Of a stretch of 64,000 nucleotides of DNA, positions 1 to 10,200 are shown in pieces; within the stretch, counting starts at the first letter, position 1, and every line of letters begins with the position of its first letter. The notes beneath the pieces are model-generated. The model saw only the letters and a program-made list of their open reading frames with translations, was not told the DNA's origin and made no database searches. This stretch comes from Mariannaea sp. PMI_226 (lineage: Eukaryota; Ascomycota; Sordariomycetes; Hypocreales; Nectriaceae): contig JANFOG010000001.1 in assembly GCA_024336345.1 (NCBI GenBank), forward strand, positions 5,146,001 through 5,210,000, given 5' to 3'. The position numbers and the translations under genes were made by a program.

Positions 1-989
1 GTTGGGTTGATATGGAGCAATGTCGCAGAGCTGTGTGGACGCTCTTCATTTTGGACCGAGGGATGTGCTTCCCAATCGGTCTGACACATGCCATTGACGA
101 TCGTCAGCTGAGAATCAACTTTCCTATTAGCGATGACCAATTCCAAAGAACAGTAGAGCCTTCTTCTTCTTCTTCCAAGGACTCGATTCAGTACACCTCA
201 AATCTCGATCGCCTCATCACACTGGTCCAAGACAAGTCTCGTAAAAAGACAGCAACGCTATTACAATTCATTATCCTTGCATACGTTTTCTTGGGTCGTG
301 TATCTGAGAGGATTTATGCCTTGGACTATGAATTTGAGGAGCAAAAGCCTTACATCGATGCCTTAACATCAACGCTACCGAGAATTCGGCTCATGTTGCC
401 TCGCTCAGCCACTGACCTCTCGGCTGCAGACTATCGGGACTTTCCCTACGTGGTATGGCTCAGTGCCATTATGTCTGTTAGCACAATTCTCTTGCACCAT
501 CGACCTCTCCATGATGGGGAAACTCACGAACAACTCACCGAATTATCCACCAATTGGCCGCACTGCGTCTCCGTGGCTCGCAGTACGGCCGCCGTGATTC
601 GAGACGCATCCCGTTCCTCCACGGATTTCGTCATTAACCCTCATCTCTCCTCCTCACTCTTCACATGTGGGCGCATTATCGTGATGGAGTACGTGTGCCC
701 TTCATTACCACAACGGCCGTCCAGAGCCGACTCAGCATCGCCCCTCCAACGAGACGCCGCGCTCCGGGATGATCTGCAGGTCTTGGTGTTCACGTTTGAG
801 CGTATGAAAGAAGCTCTTAAGTTAGTTGGCAGAAAGTTCCGTAATGGCTTGGTCTTCTATCTTAAAGACGAACCAGCCTGCATCCTTGAAAGTAAGGCTG
901 GCGGGTCCAAGGGCCTGCTCGGAACGTGTGACAAATGGCGATACGTTGATAATGAGGATGCAGACATTCCATTTCCAGAATACATATAG
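1..989 (+). CDS. Fungal-specific transcription factor, C-terminal part (5' end outside window)
   Basis: The frame is open from base 3 and ends at the stop at 987-989, so the window holds only the C-terminal ~328 residues. The opening residues (WVDMEQCRRAVWTLFILDR) match the middle-homology 'Fungal_trans' region of Zn2Cys6 regulators, where an E-x-C/R-R-x-W-W-x-x-F-x-L-D-R motif is typical. The DNA-binding Zn2Cys6 cluster would lie upstream and cannot be confirmed. The rest is mostly helical with no other domain I recognise. The gene converges on the SDR-like gene, with 61 bp between the two stop codons. Such regulator-enzyme pairs are common in fungi, so it may control its neighbour; that is inference. 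Confidence 0.8.
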   Translation, partial: WVDMEQCRRAVWTLFILDRGMCFPIGLTHAIDDRQLRINFPISDDQFQRTVEPSSSSSKDSIQYTSNLDRLITLVQDKSRKKTATLLQFIILAYVFLGRVSERIYALDYEFEEQKPYIDALTSTLPRIRLMLPRSATDLSAADYRDFPYVVWLSAIMSVSTILLHHRPLHDGETHEQLTELSTNWPHCVSVARSTAAVIRDASRSSTDFVINPHLSSSLFTCGRIIVMEYVCPSLPQRPSRADSASPLQRDAALRDDLQVLVFTFERMKEALKLVGRKFRNGLVFYLKDEPACILESKAGGSKGLLGTCDKWRYVDNEDADIPFPEYI

Positions 990-1050
990 GGACGGAACAG
1001 CATAAATTCTCTTTGACGTACTCCAAAGTACCAAATTGGTGGAAATACTC

Positions 1051-1872
1051 TTATATAATGATGTCAGCATCCTTGCTATCACCGACCATTCTTCCACCGT
1101 CCGCCGTTACCGTCGACCCAGTCGCAAACGTGCTCTTCATCAAGTACAAATACACCTCAGCCATTTCTTCTGGCGTGCCCACTGAGCCCGTGATAGTGTC
1201 CCTCCTCATATTTTTCAAAGCAGCCTCAAGCCTCTCTTCCGGGATACTATCAAACAATTCTGTGTGAATTGCGCCTGGGACAGCACAGTTGACACGCACA
1301 GGCTTCAAATCGACGGCCAGCCCACGAGCAAGACTCTCAACACCACCCGCAACACCTGTCAAGACAGACCAACCAGGACTGGGTCTCCAGGACATAGTTC
1401 CTCCAGTCAAGGTCAGAGAGCTATTAGTGCTCTGATTCGTATAGCTGGAAAGGTACTTGGCAAGAATAAGGACGCCAGCCGTCCGAACCATGCCAATCTT
1501 TGGGATATCATGGGCGTTAACCTTGTCAATGGAGACTGTTTTGATAGCATCCCCGGCTGTATAAACAACATGGTCAAGTTTCCCCTGCTGAGTAGCAAAT
1601 TCCAGAAGGCTCTTGATGTTGTCATCTATGGTGTCCGGGTTCGATAGGTCACACGTCTTTGCGGAAATGTCTGGCAAAGAGAGGCCACCGGACTCGACAT
1701 GTGCTTTGAGTCGATCCACAGCACGATCGAGCTTGATTTGGTTGGAGCTGCTGAGGACGACGTGAGCGCCATGTTCGAGGGCTCCAAGCGCAACAGCGAA
1801 TCCAATACCAGTTGAACCGCCAACGACAAGGACGCGCTGGTTTTGTAACTTGTTGATGAATTTGAGAGCCAT
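1051..1872 (-). CDS. Short-chain dehydrogenase-like protein without canonical catalytic YxxxK
   Basis: Intronless, 273 aa, the usual length of a classical SDR. The N-terminal Rossmann motif GGSTGIG sits at residues 18-24, and later 'PVRVNCAVPG' is the normal SDR segment after the active site. Where Ser...Tyr-x-x-x-Lys is expected the protein reads TGGTMSWRPSPGWSVLTG then VAGGVESLARGLA, so Tyr and Lys are absent. This resembles the Lin1944-like SDR subgroup, known for a cofactor fold with missing active-site residues, so it may be a binding or regulatory protein or use other chemistry. A TATA box ~95 bp upstream and an inverted-repeat cluster suggest inducible transcription. Confidence 0.85.
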   Translation of the reverse strand: MALKFINKLQNQRVLVVGGSTGIGFAVALGALEHGAHVVLSSSNQIKLDRAVDRLKAHVESGGLSLPDISAKTCDLSNPDTIDDNIKSLLEFATQQGKLDHVVYTAGDAIKTVSIDKVNAHDIPKIGMVRTAGVLILAKYLSSYTNQSTNSSLTLTGGTMSWRPSPGWSVLTGVAGGVESLARGLAVDLKPVRVNCAVPGAIHTELFDSIPEERLEAALKNMRRDTITGSVGTPEEMAEVYLYLMKSTFATGSTVTADGGRMVGDSKDADIII

Positions 1873-1965
1873 GTTTGAGAAGAATATAGGAGAGATTAAC
1901 TCTGTGGGTTCTTGAAATTCTGATGAAGATGAAATGTTCTGTCCATCTTGGCTAGGTAGTTCACG

Positions 1966-1973
1966 CTTTTATA
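1966..1973 (-). promoter_or_regulatory. TATA box of the SDR-like gene
   Basis: TATAAAAG on the minus strand, about 95 bp before the ATG at 1872. Position and sequence fit a strong core promoter element. Confidence 0.6.
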
Positions 1974-2002
1974 CAAGTGTAGATAGCATCCCAAAACTTG
2001 GT

Positions 2003-2077
2003 TTGTCGGCGCCGGGCCTAGTTGTCGGGCGGGGTGGGTCAAGCGGCGCCGCTCCCACCCCACTCTTGTCGGCGCCC
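2003..2077. promoter_or_regulatory. Cluster of CGG/CCG inverted repeats upstream of the SDR-like gene
   Basis: Two copies of the palindrome CGGCGCCG (2007-2014 and 2044-2051) and a near copy (from 2070). TTGTCGGCGCC occurs at 2003-2013 and again at 2066-2076. GGGGTGGG (2031-2038) and CCCACCCC (2054-2061) form an inverted repeat around the 12-bp palindrome AGCGGCGCCGCT (2042-2053). Zn2Cys6 factors typically bind inverted CGG triplets, and the cluster lies 30-110 bp above the TATA box. It may also act on the divergent T5orf172 gene, but that start is ~780 bp away. Confidence 0.5.
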
Positions 2078-2857
2078 TTCTGGAGAACGGACGGAGAAGT
2101 GAGATACGAAATGAAGTCGTAGTCTCATTGATGGCATGGTTTTTTTGGGGGGGTTGTTTCTTAGTAATATCCAAAATTCATATTAAAATGAATAAATAAG
2201 GCTAGGCAACGTCATGTTCCGATATCAGGGCATTGACTTCCGTGTTTGGGGCTTCTCACCACCTATGTTCTACTGAAGGACATAATCATCAGCCACCACG
2301 CAAAGGCGAACAAGACTGCTGTACAACTACCTCTTTCAACACCGTTCATCTACGAACGACAATACATTCGATGACTATAGAATATATCATACACATTCAC
2401 ATCTCATCCATCTATCCTACAACAATCCGTGAAGAAAAGAGGCCTCAGCTGTGAAATCTACAAATAACATCTTCCCTCTCTCACAGCCACACGCCATTGA
2501 CACAGCCACAGGCAGTCCAGTCCACTCAACCACCGTCACCGCCAGGCTCACTTCACTTCAATCTCCATTCCGCCCACCAACCAACCAAACTGGTGAATCA
2601 ACGTCTCGGCAGGTCCAGCAGCCAGCCTCTGCTGGGCATTCTGCCTCCTGCTGACTTCAGTTGGATTTGGCTCAGGGGCTCCCTTTTGCCTCTTCCTTTG
2701 ACAAACAACAAAACGAAGCAACCGGCCGCCAACTGTGTGTAGTCTCTTCAGAAACGCCAGCTTCTCTCTTTTACGGCTGCAGGATATATCAAAGCCCTCC
2801 CCCGTGCCAAATCATTCAACGCTGCCTCGAGGCTTTGCATAGCCCTATCTTTAGACA

Positions 2858-4171
2858 ATGCCATTCGTTGCCAATACCCCCGAATCTCTCATCGGTCGCT
2901 CCGACTCTCTCAATCCAAACCTGACATGTCGCGGCATCACCTCCAACGGCCGGCCTTGTCGTCGTCCCATATCATCTGCGAAGTCGAGTCCCGCCCGTGC
3001 TCGACCATCCACGCCTGATCCCCGCGACGAGACCCTGTACTGCTGGCAGCACAAGGAACAGGCGAGTAGGTCCGCGCATTCCAGCCCCGCGCCGAAAATC
3101 ACATCTACGCCCATTCTCGAAGGCCGTTCGAGCATCGATACCTTGGCAGATCGGTTGGGGTTAGTGGACTTGCAAGGAAAGCCCAAAAAATCAACTGCCA
3201 CGACGACAACGACGACATACCATGGAAAGACGAACGGAAGCGCAGTGGGGAACGGGAGCTATTTTAAACCCGCCACGAGTTCACGTCCGACCAAGCATAA
3301 AAACAAATCCGTTGTATTCTGTTGCTGCTTCAGTGTTCCCATTGAGGAGGTACCAGAGACGCGGCCAGTGAGACCGCAACCACGACCCGTGCAACGAACG
3401 TCCATCCCCGTGCCGCCCGCCTCAAGACGCAACTCGAGAATCCACTCTGATACCCAGCGTGATGAAGCGACGAACAAACCCTCCTCCTCCAACAGGACAT
3501 CGCGGAAATCTACGGGGTCGCACACGGCAACAGTCAAGACCTTGATACCCAACACGCTCGATGCCACCACGGCATCAGCTCTGATGACGGAACTCAGTAG
3601 ACCATTTGTAGACTCGGAAGAGCCGGGCTTCATCTACATGTTTTGGCTTACTCCATTGTCTGCTTCTGCCGCACCACCCGTCGAGGCTGCACGATCTCTC
3701 CTCGCGCCCCCTTCCCCAGCTAGAGGTGGTGCCCGATCCCGTCGGGCAAGTGATGTAATTTCACAATTCACTGACCAGAGTCGTGCTGGCGGCGCAGGTG
3801 GCGGGGGTAGCAAGGGCAAAACGATGATGCTCAAAATCGGACGCGCACAGAACGTACAGCGCCGTATGAACCAGTGGCAGCGGCAATGCGGGTACGACAT
3901 CGAGATGCTACGGTATTACCCCTACCTATCCAATGCCAGTGAGTCGTCAGGCGTGGTGCCGCACATGACGCCTCACTGCCACCGTGTAGAGCGGCTGATA
4001 CACATCGAGCTCGCTGGAATGGGCATGCGGTCGAACAAGGACAGCTGCGAAGCGTGCGGGAAGGAGCACCGGGAGTGGTTCGAGGTGGAGGCGACGAGAG
4101 AAGGCATTCGCAAGGTGGACGAGGTGATACGGAGATGGATAAAGTGGGATGAAACGAATCCCTTGAAATGA
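2858..4171 (+). CDS. T5orf172 (DUF1766) domain protein, GIY-YIG superfamily
   Basis: Intronless, 437 aa. Near the N-terminus CRGITSNGRPCRR (about residues 25-37) and a later C-W-x-H pair (about 68-71) form a Cys/His-rich module common in this fungal family. A long Ser/Pro/Arg-rich linker follows. The C-terminal ~190 residues carry the T5orf172 pattern: FIYMFWLTP, then KIGRAQNVQRRMNQWQRQCG, then HRVERLIHIEL and HREWFEV. This domain belongs to the GIY-YIG nuclease superfamily; S. pombe Mug113 has the same domain. Enzymatic activity is not established for the fungal proteins. An HHRE-type helix (RVERLIHIEL) carries the conserved Glu. Confidence 0.85.
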   Translation: MPFVANTPESLIGRSDSLNPNLTCRGITSNGRPCRRPISSAKSSPARARPSTPDPRDETLYCWQHKEQASRSAHSSPAPKITSTPILEGRSSIDTLADRLGLVDLQGKPKKSTATTTTTTYHGKTNGSAVGNGSYFKPATSSRPTKHKNKSVVFCCCFSVPIEEVPETRPVRPQPRPVQRTSIPVPPASRRNSRIHSDTQRDEATNKPSSSNRTSRKSTGSHTATVKTLIPNTLDATTASALMTELSRPFVDSEEPGFIYMFWLTPLSASAAPPVEAARSLLAPPSPARGGARSRRASDVISQFTDQSRAGGAGGGGSKGKTMMLKIGRAQNVQRRMNQWQRQCGYDIEMLRYYPYLSNASESSGVVPHMTPHCHRVERLIHIELAGMGMRSNKDSCEACGKEHREWFEVEATREGIRKVDEVIRRWIKWDETNPLK

Positions 4172-4501
4172 GTGACGGCAAACACGAATATGGTGTCGAA
4201 TGAATATATGAATGACATGATTAGGATAATGTAGAAACGAGATTACGGATACATGGGCAACAAAGAAAAAATCAAGACTCTCTCATCGTAGGGATCATTA
4301 CTATTAATGACTGGAAATTGTTGTCCACCTCCCAAAACCGTACTTCGTACAAGATATTGATCGTATTGTATCCGTCCAAACCAATTCATTCCACATAATA
4401 GGTCATTAGCCCATACCTGCAGCATCAAGAATAAACCCATACAGATTACAGTCAAGCCCCAATTAAGTATCATCAGTCTCCCGTTTTTTTGGAACATATG
4501 C
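4172..4501. other. Convergent 3' intergenic region
   Basis: Lies between the stop codons of the T5orf172 gene (+) and the DEAD-box gene (-), and presumably contains both 3' UTRs. No further gene seen. Confidence 0.5.
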
Positions 4502-6247
4502 TCAACGTTTTCCACGACCTCCACCTCCACCTCTACCTCGACCGCCGCCACCGCCGCCGCCACCACCACCAGCCTGACCCCGGCCCAGCTTGTGCCTAGG
4601 AGGATCAGGCACCACAACCAAGCCCCTTACACCTCGTAAGCCCATCTTTCCGGCCGTCGTTTTGGCAATGGTTGGGGTTTCAGGAGCCATAAGTCCATCG
4701 CGCGCATAGATGTTGGCAGCAGCCACCAGATCGGCCTTGTCCCACTTGAGAGCCTTGAGGTGGTTGTTGTAATAGCCAAGCCATGCTTGGTAAATCTTTC
4801 CCCTTTCCTCGTCCTCCATCTTCTCCACAATGGCATTTACCTCGTCAGTAACAGATACATCGGCCTCCTGAGGGATAAAGGTGATGTCCTTGAGCGTCCA
4901 TCGAGGAAACCAAGCCTCGGCTTCGCTGATGATGAAGATGCCGCGACCATCAGCATCGGCGCGGGCTGTACGGCCAAGACGATGAATGTAGCTTTGCTTG
5001 TCCGCGGGAATGCCAACCTGGAATACAGTGGTAACTCCTGGGAAATCCATGCCTCTGGCCACCACATCGGTAGCAACAAGGATGGCAGACGCACTGTCGC
5101 GATAATCGTTGGTGATCTTGGTTCGCTTGTTTTGGGACATGCGACTGTGAAGAATACCTACCGCGGGCAGGCCAGGAAGAGTAGAAAGGATGTATCCGTA
5201 AAAGTCAGCTAGAGCGGCCGTCGGGGCAAAGAGAATTGCTTTGAAGTTCTGATGCTCCCGAGCTTCCTTTCGGATGCAACCGACCATGGCCGCTGCTGAA
5301 TCGGCAAAAGTGGGGACCTTGATGAGAATCTGGGGAACACGTTGATGGGTGTTGGCTTCGCCTTCTGGGATGGTCGAAATGAACTTGTAGTCGGGGTTGA
5401 GGACGAGGCCAGCCACCTGCTTGACGTGAGGTGCGATGGTGGCTGAGAAGAGCATGCCTTGTCTGTTAGTCTCCTTCTTATCTGGAAGCTTGGACACAAT
5501 GTCTCTCAAAGCCTTCATGAAGCCCATGTCAAGCAGTCGATCAGCTTCATCAAGCACAAGTGTGTCTACATGGCGCAGAGCGTAAAGGATATCCTCGTTG
5601 GCCATATGATCAAACAGACGACCGGGGGTGGCGATTAGGATGTCACAACCCTTTAGAATCTGCTTTTCCTCGCGATCCTTGTTGGTACCTCCGATGGCGA
5701 TGCACACACGGTACTGCGGCATCCGTTGAAGCAAATTGGAACCCTCGTTGGCGATTTGCATGGCAAGTTCCCGAGTCGGCGAGATGACCAGAATAGAAAC
5801 GGGAGAGTCAGGGCCTCGGGGCTTGTTGAGCATGGTTTCTATCGCGGGCAGAAGAAAGGCGATGGTCTTTCCTGTACCAGTCTTGGCTTGAACCAGACAG
5901 TCACTGCGCTTCGGAGGGAGCAGTTCGTCGAGAGTAGCGGCCTGAACAGGTGTCATGTTTGTGAACTTCAGGTCATCCGTAATGGTTTGGACGATGGTAG
6001 GATGCACTTGGCGGGTGTTCACGAGCTCGCTAAACATCCGCGAGTCGAGCGGGACAGGCTCACTGAGAACAGGCTTTGCGTCTTGCATAGTGAACTCGGG
6101 AACTTGCAACTCGTGTGATGATGAGCTAGGAGATTCAAATTCCGCTTGGAATGAGGCATCATTTGACGAGTTCTTATGTCGTCGGTTGTTGTTATTGTCC
6201 CGTCTCCCAGGCCGACGGCGATTGGGACGCCCTCTTTGTTTATCCAT
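4502..6247 (-). CDS. DEAD-box ATP-dependent RNA helicase, Mss116/CYT-19-like
   Basis: 581 aa, with all helicase motifs in order: Q-motif region (FTNMTPVQAATLDELLP, about 93-109), motif I AKTGTGKT, Ia PTRELAMQ, GG, Ib ATPGRL, II DEADRLLDMGF, III SAT, V (VATDVVARGMDFP) and VI (HRLGRTARA). The post-core part (QAWLGYYNNHLKAL to GLRGVRGL) fits the Mss116/CYT-19 group, which unwinds structured RNA and helps splice mitochondrial group I/II introns. The C-terminus is a Gly/Arg-rich RGG-type tail. The N-terminus is very basic and Asn-rich rather than a clear mitochondrial presequence. A pyrimidine tract with CTCTGCAG about 60 bp upstream of the ATG, with the frame open between, leaves room for an undetected 5' exon or a 5' UTR intron. 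Confidence 0.85.
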   Translation of the reverse strand: MDKQRGRPNRRRPGRRDNNNNRRHKNSSNDASFQAEFESPSSSSHELQVPEFTMQDAKPVLSEPVPLDSRMFSELVNTRQVHPTIVQTITDDLKFTNMTPVQAATLDELLPPKRSDCLVQAKTGTGKTIAFLLPAIETMLNKPRGPDSPVSILVISPTRELAMQIANEGSNLLQRMPQYRVCIAIGGTNKDREEKQILKGCDILIATPGRLFDHMANEDILYALRHVDTLVLDEADRLLDMGFMKALRDIVSKLPDKKETNRQGMLFSATIAPHVKQVAGLVLNPDYKFISTIPEGEANTHQRVPQILIKVPTFADSAAAMVGCIRKEAREHQNFKAILFAPTAALADFYGYILSTLPGLPAVGILHSRMSQNKRTKITNDYRDSASAILVATDVVARGMDFPGVTTVFQVGIPADKQSYIHRLGRTARADADGRGIFIISEAEAWFPRWTLKDITFIPQEADVSVTDEVNAIVEKMEDEERGKIYQAWLGYYNNHLKALKWDKADLVAAANIYARDGLMAPETPTIAKTTAGKMGLRGVRGLVVVPDPPRHKLGRGQAGGGGGGGGGGRGRGGGGGRGKR

Positions 6248-7242
6248 CAGAAAGGTTGGCGGAAGTATGTGTGTTTGCAGAATAAAAGAAAGAAAGGGTA
6301 ACAGAAAACTGCAGAGAAGAAATCACCAGTCTGGTACTATGTTTGTAGAATCTTCAATCAAGTGAGCAGCAGTGACGAGGTTGTGAAGAAGCAGGGATGT
6401 ATCTTATGCGAGCAAGAAACAAGGACGAATGGTTGGATGAGGAAACTGAAATTTTACACAAGCCAACAGTCCCGAAATGGCAAAACGCCGGGTACACCTT
6501 GCACGTCCCTAGGGACATGACACAGTCATGGTAAGAAAAAAAAAAGGGGAGAAAAATCAGGGAGAAAATTTTGTATTTCGCTGAAAATTCTGTTACATCA
6601 AATCATCGGCAATTTCCATCAAATAGATAATATCAAAAATGACCATTTGAATGTGCGGCCTGATTGTGTGTTGCTGGTTGTCGCTAGGAAAGAAACTGCT
6701 CGCGACACTACACATCAATACCAATAAGTGTGCGGATACCAAGCAAAGCAAAATGAAACACCGTCCATTGCAAACAACAGCCAGATCACAAATGTCCATC
6801 TCAAATACAAACAATCATAGAAAATATTTTCCAGAGTTGGTCGTACCACTTCATTCTTCTCCTTGTCACAGACACCAACCCCAAGCGACAGGGAGAAATC
6901 TCCTTCACTCAGGTATCCCGGACGGTTCATATATATCATGCACAAACTATGGCCCATGTAATCACTCACTCTCGGCAATCAAAATCAAAACTATTCATGG
7001 TGTCAAGAAAACAGATGTCTCCTTGCATTGAAATGCCCATACATCTACAGGAACTCGTCAAGCGGCATTGGCCATGAGAATCGACTAGCTATAGCTACAG
7101 GGCCGTGAGACAGAACCACGAAAAATTGCAACGAATTCCGCCCAGGCGCCGAGCCACGAATACTCTTGTCTACTACATATATGCTTCTCGTTCATCAATC
7201 ATAAGGATAAGGGTCTCATCTCCAACGCCTTGTCTCCCAGGA
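6248..7242. other. Intergenic region between DEAD-box and FHIP genes
   Basis: The left part is the DEAD-box promoter/leader. The right part is AT-rich and presumably the FHIP 3' UTR. Open frames here are short and lack recognisable protein. Confidence 0.45.
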
Positions 7243-10200
7243 CTAGACGAACCGCAGCTCGTCAAACAGGCCAGCCCGCACCTGTATCAAGGCCGCCAGT
7301 TCAAACAAAAAGGACTGCAGGATAATGACGTTGGTGACAATGTGCGAAACGGACACGGTGCTCGCCGCCTCCTCGTCACTCGCCTCATTCGTCTCTTCTT
7401 TTGTCTCTTTTCTTGTCTCAGTGTTGCCTTCGCCCTCCATAACCACTGGGTTTTCCTCGGGCACTGGAATCTCCGCAGGGTCTGAATCATCCGTGCTATC
7501 TGAGTCCTCTGTAGTAGCTGACTCGTTATCGTCTTCGTCATCATTGTCATCCTCCTCCTCTTCCTGTTCTACTTCTTCTTGCCTTGCTTCTTCGTCGTCG
7601 TCCTCCTTAGTGGTCGTGCTCGCCGGTTCAGGTGCCGGTTCTGGCATAGGTTCCGGCATAGGTTCCCTATCAAACTGGATAGGAATCGGGTCAATGTTGG
7701 TCATTGGAAGACCAACCTTCCTAGATAGAATGGTCTGATCAATAGCTGCAAAAGCAGCCAACTGGCTGACTGCCACTTCATCCCTAGGCTCCATCCCGTC
7801 CGAGACTCGACTTCGAGATTTGCTCCGTCCTGGTGAGCTGATTCGGTCGCTGTAGATTTCCTTGGGCGGCGCCAATCCCGGCTTGCTGGGAGGGGGTGTT
7901 CCGTTGGCCGAGCTGCGGTGTTGGTCTTTGCGGCCTCGGGGGCTGCTCGTGCGGCTAGGAGTTCCTAGTTCTGAAAGCAGACGATGCGCGAGTCCCTCGA
8001 GTGCAAATGGTCGTGAAGGAGACGCACTCCGGCGGGCATCTTCAAAACTAGGACGATCCGGAGTCTCCTGTTGAGCCGGGGTGGCTTTCTGCGTAGGAAG
8101 TGTGTTTGTCAGGATTGCGTCTGCTGTCTGAAACGCCTCGCGCCGTTGCTGTACCAAATCGTCGAATCTCGGAATAGTCTTCTTGTACAAGACAAATTGC
8201 TCCTCGAGGTGCTTGAGAATCCTAAGCAAACGAGGAAGAGATGCATTGTTCCACTGAGGTCGTTCCCGACATTTATTCATTGCTTTGCGTTGCTCTTCCT
8301 CAGCTGAGAGGAGCACTTCCAAGTCATCGCCAGCGTCAGTCTCCGCAGTTTCATCATCCTCTTCCTCTTTGTACGTAGTGTCACGGTCATCATCATAGGT
8401 GTATGAGCTAGGGACTCGCAATAGCCAGCCTTCAACCTTCATGTATCCGCAAATTGCCATATCCACCAGGCTTTCCGTGACAGACAGGTTGGTTTCGACC
8501 GGGTTGATGAAGAATGTCTCGAGCAGGTCTAGAAGTGCGTTGAGGAGAGGGTCGTCAGGTCGAAGCGTGTGGTCAGTGACATCTCTGGGAGCACCTGGCA
8601 AGCTATCTGCAACCTTGGGGACTCTTGGATTGCTAGCTGATACTCGGGGAGCAACTAATTTTATGGAGCAGGGATGGCTTTCCAGTCGAGAAAGAGTGTC
8701 CTGGAGAACCATCTGGTAGACGTCATCAAAGTCGTCCTGCCCACCAATGGTTCCGGCCAGCGACATGAGGTAGTCGACTTCTTGCTCATGTGCACCAACG
8801 GTACGGCGGGCGTTGTTGAGCGGGACAACATCGGTTCTGAGGAGCGTAATAATTGCGTATCGATGATGGCGTTTTAGAATAGCAGACACTAGTTGTAGCG
8901 TCACATAAATAGTTTGCTGGTTTCTTGACCTCAGACAAGCAAGAATGAGATCCACTAGGTTGAATAGCAGAGGTGTGACTGTCATGTCCGACTTTTGAGC
9001 CAACATGGTGGCGAGGTCCATCGATTTTCGTTTCCGTGCACGGGCGATAGAAGATCCTGAGCCAGCTTCGTCGGAAAGTAGTGTATCAGGGAGCGCTAGG
9101 AGGTAGTGAAGGATGAGGTTAATCATGTCAGGGTGGTCTAAGGATTCGAGAATGCGGCGGAGATATGTCAAAACAGCCACAGATGACCCTCCGTCGATAT
9201 CAGAGGATTCCAGCAATGACGGGTATCTAGGAGCTATCAGCCATTGGGTTCTGGTGCTGCAGAGCACTTGACAGTTTAGACTTACAGTAGTTGCTGCAAG
9301 AAAATCACTTGAAAATGTTCCAACAAGGTCGACTTGACCTCCACCGACCGGCAGTGGTTCAGGACATCCTGCCAAAACAGGAGATGGGAGAGAAAGGTTT
9401 CGAGGTGAGATTGGAATTCGTGCGAGCAAGAGCTGATGACTTCAAAGTTGGAACTCGGGTGTTCATAATCGGAAAATGCGAGAATGGGCGGTAAGTCGTG
9501 AGGGAGATGATCGATGACAAGCTTGCGACTTAGTTGACTGTACAAGGCGCCCAGGCCAGTCGCCATCAATGTGGACAGGTCGCTTTCGACGATCCACTGC
9601 TCCAATGGCCCCGAACTTGAGGCAGCCTCGATAATATAAAGCAGCCCGGTGCGAGCAAAATCGCCTACCTTGCCCTCGTGGTGGATATAATCCATCAGAA
9701 TGTAGAAGAGGGGGAAATCTGCCCTTTGTGTTTTGCCCACAAAGGTATCCCTGCTGTCCCGTTCCTTTTCATCCTTATTTCCGCGCTGCGTCTTAAACCA
9801 CGCTGGGAGGATATCCGGATCAAGCCTGATCTTAGTGGTAATGTTAAAGGCCAGTTCGACGACACGAGACTCGGTGTCGAGGCCGAGGCGCACGCTATTG
9901 ACTCCAGTGATGCGCACGAGGAGGTTGGTCAGGCTGGCGGAAAAGGTCGGATTCTCGACAAATGCCTCCTCCTCGCTCTCAATGAGGGTTGCGAAGAAGA
10001 GGACAGCTTCTTTTATGATCCATTCGTTATAGGAAGTCGTGGCAATCTTGCCGATAGGAACGTAAATGTGCTTGATAGAGGCATACTGAATACACGGGTG
10101 CGGAAGGGGACGGCGGCTCTCATCACTGAGTATGTTGGTAAGCTCTTGAAGTCGAATCTCTAGATTCTCGGCAGCGTCGTTGTCTCTGGTGAGGTTGCCA

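Larger units (their letters stand above)
1873..2857. other. Divergent intergenic region, SDR-like / T5orf172 genes
   Basis: Apart from the TATA box and palindrome cluster near the SDR side, the region is C/A-rich toward the T5orf172 start, typical of a fungal promoter and 5' leader. Short open frames here have no coding character. Confidence 0.5.

Noticed and set aside
6380..6530. 54-codon minus-strand upstream frame before the DEAD-box gene
   Set aside because: No presequence character and no donor linking it to the main frame; could be an uORF, but nothing supports translation.
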